DNA of 64,000 nt from Plasmopara viticola. Lineage: Eukaryota; Oomycota; Peronosporomycetes; Peronosporales; Peronosporaceae. A program made the translations under genes and the position numbers. The notes under the pieces are model-generated. The model was given only the letters and a program-made list of their open reading frames with translations. It did not search any database and was not told the origin of the DNA. Position 1 is the stretch's first letter. Every line of letters starts with the position of its first letter. This document shows, one piece after another, positions 54,626-64,000 of the stretch. The stretch spans positions 62,001 through 126,000 of the forward strand of contig MBPM02000051.1 of NCBI GenBank assembly GCA_001695595.3. The letters run 5' to 3'.

Positions 54626-57600
54626 TGAGTACCCAATCATATTTTTTTCCACGTCATGGTTTGACGATTTTTCAAGCTTCTTTCAAATCACGTCTTCTAG
54701 AGCATTAAAAAAAACGGTCGATGACGGCATCCAAAGACATCAAGCTGTGATTAACTGTATTTTTTTGGAACTCTACATTCAAATCTAGGCTTTTGTACAT
54801 GCTCAAAGCTGATCAATGACGTCATTCAATAATATCATGTTGCGAGGTCATGTTGTGACGCTATTGTTTTCAATGCCTCCTTCAGAGTATGTCTTCTTGA
54901 GCATTATTGAAGCAAATATATGACGTCATCCAATGACATCAGGCTTTGACGAGCTGTAGTGAAGGAATTGGTTCGCAATTCTTCCTCCCAGTCTAAATTT
55001 TTTGAATCGTTTAGAATTTGATCAATGACGTCATCCATTGACATATGCTGCGACATTGTCTTAATGCTGCCGTCTAGTAAAGTCTTCTCTAGCCGTCTTG
55101 ATGCTTACCACTGGCGTCAACTAGTGAAGTCATGCTGTGATAAACTGTAGTGCCACCATAATGTTTGGCAATGTTACCTCTTCGTTACGTATCCTTGAGC
55201 TGTATTGGAGGTTAACAATGGCATAACCTAACATGTTGTGGCGTCTTTTTTGTTTGCAATGCTTCCTTCAGATTCCGTCCTCTCGACCATTTCTGAATGT
55301 AATCAATGGCGTTATTCAATACTATCCTGTCGTACGAACTGAAGTGACGTCTTTTTCTATTGAAAATCTTCATTGAATCTAGTCGTCTTGAATTATGTAA
55401 AAGCTGAACGATGACAACACCTAATTATATCATTCTTCGACGCCAAGGATTGACAATTTTTTTAACTTCTTTCAAATCATGTATTCTAGAGCATTTTAAA
55501 AATCGGTCAATGACATCATCCAATGACTTCAAGCTGTAATAAACTGTATTTTTTCTGGAATTCTACCTTCGATTCTAGGCTTTTGTACATGCTGAAAGCT
55601 GATCAATGACGTCATTCAATAATATCATGTTGCGAGGTCACATTGTGACCTTTTTTAAGGCTTCTTTTAGAGTATGTCTCCTTGAGCATTTCTCAAACCA
55701 ATAAATGACGTCACTCAATGGAATCAAGGTGTGACAAACTGAAGTGACGTGATTGTTATGCAGTAATACCTTCACGTCTAGACTTTTGAACCTTCTCCGA
55801 GCTGATCAATGACGTCATCCAATGGCCTATGCTGCGACGTCAAGTTGAACGTTTCTTTTTCTTAGCCGTATTGATGCTTACCATTGGCATCAACTAGTGA
55901 AGTCATGCTGTGATGAACTGTAGTGCCGTCATTATGATTGGCAATGCTACCTTTAGTTACGTCTCCCTGAGCCATTTTGGAGCTTAACAATGACATCATC
56001 TAACATGTTGTGGCGTCTGTTTTGTTTGGATTGCTTCCCAGAGATTCTGTCCTCTTGAGCATTTCTGGAATTAATCAATGGCGTCATTCAATAACACCCT
56101 CTTGTGACGAACTCAAGTGACGTCTTTTTCTATTCAAAATTTCCATCGAATCTAGTCGTCTTGAATCATATTAAAGACGAACGATGACAACACCCAATAA
56201 TATTATTCTCCGACGTCATAGTTTGACATTTTTTTACGCTTCTCTCATATCCTGTCTTCTAGAGCATTTCAAATACCGGTCGATGACGTCATTCAAAGAC
56301 ATCAAGCTGTGATAAATTTTTTTTGCAATCTTACCTTCAAGTCTAGGCTTCTGTACATGCTCAAGGCTGATCAATGACGTCATTCGATAATATAATGTTG
56401 CGAGGTCATGTTGTGACGTTTCTTTTTTGTTCAAGCGTCCCTCAGAGTGTGTCTTCTTGAGCATATCTGAAATTGATCAATGACGTCATCCAACGACATC
56501 AGGATTCAACGAACCGAAGTGACGTACTTGTTTTGCAATTGTACCTTCAAGTCTAGTTTTTTTTTAATCTTTTGAAATTTGATCAATGATGTCATCCAAT
56601 GACCTATGCTGCGACGTCAAGATAAACGTATTTTAATGCTGCCGTCTAGTTACGTCTTTTCTAGCCGTACTGATGCCAACCAGTGGCGCCGACTCTTGAA
56701 GTCATGCTGTGATGAACTTTAGTGCCGTCATTATTTTTGGCAATGCTACTTTTTAGGTTTATCTCCTTGAGCCGTATCGGTGCTTAACAATGAAATCATC
56801 TAACCTGTTATGACGTCTTTTTTGTTTGCAATGCTTCCTTCAGATTATGTCCTCTTGAGCATTTCTTAAACTAATCGCTGGCGTCATTCGATAAAATCCT
56901 GCTCTGAAGAACTGAAGTGACTTCTTTTACTATTTAGAATTTTCATTGGATCTAGTCGTCTTAGATCATATTAATGCTGAACAATGAAAACACCCAAGTT
57001 TATCATTTTTCGACGGCATAGTTTGACGATTTTTTTCTCAGCTTCTTCCAGATCATGTCTTCTAGAGCATTTTAAAACCCGGTCGATGACGTCATCCAAA
57101 GTCATCAAGCTGTTATAAACTGTATCTTTTTGCAATTCTACCTTAAAATCAAGGCTTTTGTACATGCTCAAAGCTGATCGAAGACGTGATCTTAGATTAT
57201 AATGTTGCGAGGTCATATTGTGACGTTTCTTTAATGCTTCCTTCAGAGTATGTATTCTTGAGCATTTTGAAACCAATCAATGACGCCATTCAATGAAATC
57301 AAGCTGTGACGAAATATATCGACGTAATTGTCTTGCATTTCTACGTTTATGTCTAGGGTTTTGAACCTTCTCCAAGCTGATCAATGACGTCATATAATGA
57401 CATATGCTGCAGCGTTAACTTAAACGTAATTTCTTTTTAATGCTGCAGTCTAGTTACGGAATCTCTAGCCGCATTGATGCTTACATGTGGTGTCATCAGG
57501 TGAAGTCACGCTGTGATAACAGTAGTGCCAACATTATTTTTGGCAATGCTACCTCTCTACTACGTCTCTTTGAAACGTATTAGAGCTTACCAATGATATG

Positions 57601-58060
57601 TTGTGGCGTATTTTTCGTTTGCAATGCTTCCTTTAGATTTTGTACCGGAGCATTTTTTAAATGTAATCAATGACGTCATTGAATCACATCCTGCTCTTAC
57701 GAACTGAATGGACTTTTTTTCAGATTTTCTCTGGATCAAGTGGTCTTATTTTTTCTTAAGCTGATCGATGACAACACCCAACAATATTATTCGTCGATGT
57801 CATGATTTGACGATTTTTTTAAGCTTCTTTCAAATCAAGTCTCTTAGAGCATTTTAAAAACTGGTCGATGACGACATCCAAAGACATCAAGCTGTAATAA
57901 ACTGTATTTTTTTGCAATTCTATCTTCAAGTCTAGCCCTTTGTACATGCTCAAAGCTGATCGATGACGTCATTTGATAAGATCGTGTTGCGAGGTCATAT
58001 TGTGACATTTTTCATGCTTCCCTCGGAGTATGTCTTCTTGAGCATCTCCGAAACAAATCA
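54626..58060. repeat. Eight-monomer higher-order repeat of satellite 2 (about 0.78 kb, four copies)
   Basis: The variant monomer with ATGTTGCGAGGTCA occurs at about 54814, 55601, 56372, 57178 and 57957, 771-806 bp apart. Eight CRE-like landmarks lie between successive copies. Confidence 0.85.
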
Positions 58061-60460
58061 ATGACGTCATCCAATGACGCCAGGCTTTGGCGAACTGAAG
58101 TGACGTAATTGTTTTGCATTTCTACCTTTGAGTCTACTTTTTTATGCTACCATCAAGTTACGTATCCCTGAGCCGTATCGGAGCTTAACAATGACATCAT
58201 CGGATATGTTGTGGCGTATTTTTGGTTTGCAATGCTACATTTCGGTTACGTCTCTTTGAGCCATTTTGGAGCTTAATGATGACATCATTCAATAACGTCA
58301 TGCTTCGACGTCGTGTTGCGGTACATTATGTGTGTACAATTCTTCCTCTTGACTATGTCTTCTTGAGAATTTCTCGAACCAATTAATGATGTCATCCAGT
58401 GACATCAAGCTGTGACAAACTGTAGTGGCGTAATTGATTTGCAAATTTACCTTCATGACTAGGGCTTTAAACTTTCTCGAAGCTGGTCAATGACGTTATC
58501 TACGACATAAGCTGCGACGTCAAGTTGAACGTATTAGTTTCTTAATGCCGTTGTCGTGTTACGTCTTCTAAAGTCGTATTGATGCTAACCAGTGGCGTCA
58601 TCCAGTGAAGTTATGCTTTGATGAACTGAAATGACGTCATTAGTATTTTATAATGCTACCTTCAAGTTACGTCTACTTGAGCCATACTGGAGCTAAACAA
58701 TGACATATTTTATTGACATCATGCTTCCACGTCATGTTGTGGCATGTTTGTTTGTGCAATTCTTCCTTTTGATTCTGTCATCTTGGACATCTCCGAAACA
58801 AGTCAATGACGTCATCCAATAACATCAGACTTTGACGAACTGTAGTGACGTAATTTTTTTGCAATTCTACCTTCATGTCTAAGGTTTTGAGATTTCTCCA
58901 AGCTAATCAATGATGTTATACAATGACATATGCTGCGATGTCAAGTTGAACGCTTTTTTTTTCTAGTGCTGCCGTCTTATTACGTCTTTTCTATCCGTAT
59001 TGGTGCGTCATCCAGTGAAGTCATGCTGTGATGAATTGTAGTGACGCTTTTTTATTGCAATGCGACCTTACAGTTACGTCTCCTTAAGCCATATTGGAGC
59101 TTAACAATGACATCATCGAATCACATCATGCTTCGACGTCATGTTGTGGTGTATTGTTTGATTGCAATGCTTTCTTCTGATTATGTCGCCCAGAACATTT
59201 CTGAAACCAATCAATGACGTTATCGAAGGACATCAAGCTGTAACAAACTGTATAGACATCATCTAGCTGCAATTCCTATTCGAGCCAAGGGTCTCGAACT
59301 TTTTAGAAGCTAATTAGCTTCGGGATTAAAGAACATCATGCAGCAACGTCATTACGAACGTATTTTTCTTGCAAGGCTTCCGTCGAGATAAGTCTTCTCC
59401 AGCCATATTGATGCTGATTAGTGACGTCACCTAGTGAAGTCATGCTGTTCCGAAGTGTAGTGACGAATTTCTTGGCAATTCAATCTTACAGTTTCGTCTT
59501 TTTAAGTTTTATTGAAGCTGGACAATGACAACATCCAATGACGTCAGGCTTCGTCGTCATGTTGTGGCGTAATTTTTGTTTACAACGCCTTCTTCAGAAT
59601 ATATTTTCTTCAATCAGTTCTGAGACCGATCAATGACGACATTATGCTGTGACGAACTGTAGTGATGTCATTTCTTGCAATTCTACTCTTTATTCTTGTC
59701 TTTTTTAACTTCACTGAGCTTATCATTGACATCATATAATGACATCATGCTGCGACGTCGTGGTTTGACGTTTTATGCAGTGCTTTCGTCTGATTAAGTC
59801 TTCTCTAATCGTATCGATGTTGATCGGTGACGTAATTTAATGACATTATGCTGTGACAAAGTGAAGTGACGGCTTTTTTGGCAAATTTTCATCCAAATTT
59901 AGTCATCTCGAACCTTATTCAAGCTGAATGGTTGACACTCAACAACATCAATCTTCGACGTCATAGTTTGACGATTTTTCTCAAACCTCCTTCAAATTAT
60001 GTCTTCTAGGCAATTTCGAAAACTGGTCAATAACGTCATTCAATGACATGAACTGTAATGAACTAAAGTGAGGTCATTTTTTTGCAGTTTAACCTTCCAG
60101 TCTAGGCTTTTTAATCTCCTCAAAGCTAATTAATGACGCCATTCAATAAAATCATGTTGCGACGTCATGTTGTGCCAATTTTTTTGCAAAGCTTCCTTCA
60201 GAGGATCACTTCTTTAGTCTTTCTGAAAGCAATCAATGACGGCATCCAATAACGTCAAGCTTTGACGAAGTAAAGATACGTAACTGCTTTGCAATTCTAC
60301 CTGATTTTTCAGGTGGTTGAACCCTTTCGGATCTGATCAGTGACGTCATTCTTCTTGAGTCATGCTCTCTTTGTCTTTATTGAAGCTGAACATTGACATC
60401 CAATGACATCATGCTGCGACTGACTAGTTCGACTTTTTCTAGCAATGCTACCGTTGAGAT
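58061..60460. repeat. Satellite 2, part without a clear higher-order period
   Basis: The same about 100-bp monomers continue, but no long-range period is visible by eye and several units are shortened (for example near 58130 and 59010). Confidence 0.75.
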
Positions 60461-63400
60461 ATATATTTTGACGCTAATCGATGACGTCAATCAGTGACAT
60501 CATGCTGTGACGAACCGTAGTAACGTTGATAGTTGTTGCAGTGCTACCGTTATGAATACGTCTCTCGAGACTTGTTGAAGCTGAAAAGTAACATCATCCA
60601 ATCATATCATGCTTCGACGTCATGTTGTGTCGCTTTTTGTTTGCAATGCTTCCTTCAATATATGTTTTCTTGAGCATTTCTGAAACCGATCAATGACGTC
60701 TCTCAATGGCATCAAGCTGTTACGAACTGTAGTGACGTCTTTTTTTTAATTTAATCTTCAAGTCAAGACATTTTGCAAACCTTTTCAAAGCTGATCAATG
60801 ACGCCACTCAGTTATATGACGCACGTCATGGTGAAAGTTTTTTTCAAGTCAACTCTTTCGATGCCGTTTTAACGCTGATCAGAAACACCACCCAGTGACA
60901 TCGTACTGTGACGATCTGTAGTGACGAAAGTTATTTTTGCATTGCTACCTTTAAGTTATTTCTTCGTGAGCCTTATTGAAGATGAAAGAAGACATCATCC
61001 AACGACAGCATGCTGCGACGTCATGTTGTGACGTATTTTTTTGCGAAGCTTCCTTTTGATTATATTTTCTCGAGCATTTCTGACATTCTTTAATGACGTC
61101 ATCAAATAACACCATGCTGTGACGAAGTGTAGTAACGTCATTTTCTTTGCATTTCCTTCTTAAAATTTAGTCGCCTTAAAACTTATTAGAACTGAACGAT
61201 GGCATCACCAAATCACATCATTCTTCGGCGTCTTGGTTCGGCTAATTTTTCGAAGGTATCCCAAAATCATATCTTCTCAAGCATTTTCCGGTCGATGACG
61301 TCATTCAAGGACATCAAGCTGTGATCAACAATAATGACGTCATTTTTTGAAATTCTCCCTTTTAATCAAGTCGTCTTGAGTCTTATTAAAGCTGAACAAT
61401 GCCATCATCCTCTTTAACGTCATCTTTTGACGATTTTTATAGCTTTCTTCAAATCATGGCTTTAAGAGCAATTTAAAAAACAGGGTGATGACGTCATCCA
61501 ATGCCATCAAGTCTTGACGAACTGTAGTGAAGTCTTTTTGTTTGCACTTCTATCTTCAAGCCTCGGCTTTTTGTACTTTTTCAAAGCGGGTCAATGACGC
61601 CACTTGATAGTATCATATTGTGACGCTTTTTTGCAATGCTTTCTTCATAGAATGACTTCTTGCGAGTTTCTGAAACTGACCAATGATGATATCTGATGAC
61701 ATCAAGTATTGACAAATTGTAGTAACATCCTCTCTTGCAATTTTCCCTCTTGAGTGCTCTCTTGGTCTTTATTGAGGCTGAACATTGACATCATCCAATG
61801 ACATAATGCTGCGACGTCCTAATCTGACTTTTTCTAGCAATGCTACTGTTGAGATATGTCTTCACTAGCCGTATTGACGCTAATCGATGACATCAACCAG
61901 TGACATCATGCTATGACGAACCGTAGTTACGTTGATATTTGTTGCAGTGCTACTGTTATGGTTACGTCTCTCGAGACCTGTTGAAGCCGAAAAGTAACAT
62001 TACCCAATCATATCATGCTTCGACGTCACGTTGTGTCGTTTTTTGTTTGCAATGCTTCCTTCAATACACGTTTCCTTGAGCATTTCTGAAATCGATCAAT
62101 GACGTCTCTCTGTTACGAGCTGTAGTGACGTCTTTTTTTTTTAATTTAATCTTCGAGTCAAGACATCTTGCAAACCTTTTCAAAGCTGATCAATGACGTC
62201 ACTCAGTTATATGACGCGGGGACGTCATGCTGAAAGTTTATTTGCAATTCTATCGTCAAGTGAGGTCTTTCGATAACGTTATTCCGCTGATCAGAAACAC
62301 CACCCAGTGACATCGTACTGTGACGATCTGTAGTGACGAAAGTTATTATTGCATTGTTACCAATAAATTATGTCTTCGTAAGACTTATTGAAGATGAAAA
62401 AGGACATCATCCAACGACAGCATGCTGCGACGTCATGTCGTGACGTAATTTTTTGCGAAGTTCTCTTTAGAATATGTTTTCTCGAGCATTTCTGACATAC
62501 TTCAATGACGTCATATAATAACACCATGCTGTGACGAAGTGTAGTGACGTCATTTTCTTTGCAATTTCTTCTTTGAATCTGGTCGTCTTGAACCTTATTA
62601 GAGCTGAACGATGGCATCACCTAAATACATCATTCTTCGACGTCATGGTTCGGCTAATTTTTTCTAGCTTTCTTAAAATCATATCTTCTCAAGCATTTAA
62701 AAATCCGGTCGATGACGTCATCCAAGGACATCAAGCTGTGATCAACAATAATGACGTCTTTTTTTGAAATTCTCCTTTCTAATCTGGTCGTCTTAAACCT
62801 TATGAAAGCTGAACGACGTCATCATCATCTTCAACGTCATGTTTTGTTAAATTTAAAGCTTTTTTCAAATCATGGCGTTTAGAGCATTTTAAAAACCGGA
62901 TGATGACGTCATCCAATGACATGAAGTCTTGACGAACTGTAGTGAAGTCTTTTTGTTTGCACTTCTATCTTCGAGTCTCGGCTTTTTGAACTTTTTCAAA
63001 GCATATCAATGACGTCACTTGATAATATATTGTAACGCTTTTTTGCAATGCTTTCTTCATAGAATGACTTCTAGAGAGTTTCTGAAACCAACCAATGACG
63101 ATATTTGATGACATCAAGTTCCAACAAGTTGTGGTAACGTCATTATTTTGCAATTTTTCTCTTGCGTCATTTGCATTGACATCATCCAATGACATCATGC
63201 TGCGACGTCCTAATTTGACTTTTCCTCGCAATGCTACAGTTGAAATAAGTCTTCTCTAGCCGTATTGACGCTGATCGATGACGTCAATCAGTGACATCAT
63301 GCTGTGACGAACCGTAGTAACATTGATATTTGTTGCAGTGCTACCGTTATAATTACGTCTTCTCGAGACTTGATGAAGCTGAACAGTAACATTCTCCAAT

Positions 63401-64000
63401 CATATCATTCTTCGACGTCACGTTGTGTTGGTTTTTGTTTGCAATGCTTCCTTCAATATATGTTTCCTTGAGCATTTTTTGAAACCAATTAATGATTGCA
63501 TTAAGCTGTGACGAATTGCAGTGACGTCTTTTTTTGCATTTCAACCTTCAAGTGTAGACTTTTTTTCAAACCTTTTCTAAGCTGATCAGTGACGTCACCC
63601 AGTGATTTGACGCTGGGACGTCGTGCTGAACGTTTTTTTCTTTCAATTTTATCGTTGAGTTAAGTCTTTCGAAACTGTTTTGATGCTGATCAAAAACAAC
63701 ATCCAATGATATCGTGCTGTGACAATCTGTAGTGACGTAATTTATTTTTGCATTGCTACCTTAAAGTCATGTCTTCTCGAGCCTTTTTGAAGCTGGAAAA
63801 TGATATCATCAAACGACATCATGCCGCGACGTCATGTTGTGACGTATTCTTTTCCGATGCTTCTTTCAGATTATGACTTCTTACACCGATCAACGACGTT
63901 ATTTAAGGACATCATGCTGTGACGAACTGTAGTGACATCGTTTCCTTATATTCTATTTCTTAATCTCGTCTTTTTGTACTTCTTTGAAGCTTGACATTGA
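60461..64000. repeat. Fourteen-monomer higher-order repeat of satellite 2 (about 1.4 kb, about 2.5 copies)
   Basis: The block with GACGTCAATCAGTGACATCA and GAACCGTAGTAACGTTGATA is at about 60481, 61887 and 63278 (1,406 and 1,391 bp apart). The block with GATCAGAAACACCACCCAGT is at about 60876 and 62289, with a diverged third copy at about 63686. Fourteen monomer landmarks lie between 60481 and 61887. Confidence 0.85.

Larger units (their letters stand above)
54626..64000. repeat. Satellite 2: about 100-bp monomers with TGACGTCA
   Basis: The basic unit is about 90-107 bp: GATCAATGACGTCATCCAATGACATC, a segment like AAGCTGTGACGAACTGTAGTGACGTC, a run of 5-8 T, GCAATTCTACCTTCAAGTCT or GCAATGCTTCCTTCAGATTA, then a TTTTGAACC or CTTGAGCATTTCTGAAACC tail. 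Two half-types differing in this tail tend to alternate. The palindrome TGACGTCA or a one-base variant is present in most units. The array starts at about 54626, directly after a partial satellite-1 monomer, and is still running at 64000. No conserved protein frame was seen. Confidence 0.93.

Noticed and set aside
56234..63544. Short open stretches in satellite 2
   Set aside because: They fall in low-complexity repeat DNA, lie on alternating frames and are not conserved between monomers.
54626..64000. Regularly spaced repeats as a CRISPR array
   Set aside because: Monomers are related along their whole length, with no unique spacers between constant repeats, and the context is eukaryotic.

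Overview
The window holds no single-copy host gene that I can recognise. About 37.5 kb of nested, decayed Ty1/copia LTR retrotransposons is followed by about 26.5 kb of two unrelated tandem satellites. The Gag and Pol proteins of the main family (Gag starting MSP, with an INKFDGTNFHTWKFKM-like block) resemble, from memory, copia polyproteins annotated in Phytophthora and other Peronosporales. An oomycete is therefore my best guess for the organism; this is recall, not a search. I saw no rRNA, tRNA, CRISPR array or bacterial-type operon.

Layout: (1) 1-3777, minus-strand remnants T and U of copia family 1. (2) 3778-5224, the first half of a plus-strand copia element H. (3) 5225-32600, a 27.4-kb nest of copia sequence inserted in H; the 5-bp direct repeat TCGGC borders it on both sides, and H resumes in the matching place at 32601. 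Inside the nest, family-1 elements X, Y, W and V lie mostly head to tail on the minus strand with a single LTR between neighbours. One piece (Z, 23448-25841) is turned round between inverted LTRs. (4) 6596-19751, inside element X: three about 4.3-kb copies (A, B, C) of copia family 2 arranged LTR-A-LTR-B-LTR-C-LTR, the whole array bordered by one 5-bp target duplication (CCTAT). (5) 32031-34829, a recent 1.4-kb tandem duplication. (6) 34641-37496, element R, truncated where the satellites begin.

37497-54625 is a satellite with monomers of 0.55-0.64 kb (about 28 copies). It has higher-order repeats: a four-monomer 2,445-bp unit at 42.4-47.4 kb and two- and three-monomer units at 49.3-52.9 kb. 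54626-64000 is a second satellite of about 100-bp monomers, most carrying TGACGTCA or a variant. Its higher-order units are about 0.78 kb (8 monomers) and about 1.4 kb (14 monomers), and it runs off the window.

All retroelement reading frames are broken, so nothing here is expected to encode a working polyprotein, although individual domains are intact. Both copia families share a compact design: the gag start codon lies inside the primer binding site, which matches the anticodon arm of initiator tRNA-Met. In family 2 the pol stop codon also lies in the polypurine tract. A nest of copia elements next to satellites with higher-order repeats is what a centromeric or pericentromeric region of an oomycete could look like. 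Phytophthora sojae centromeres are known to be rich in a Copia-like element, but the assignment here is inference.
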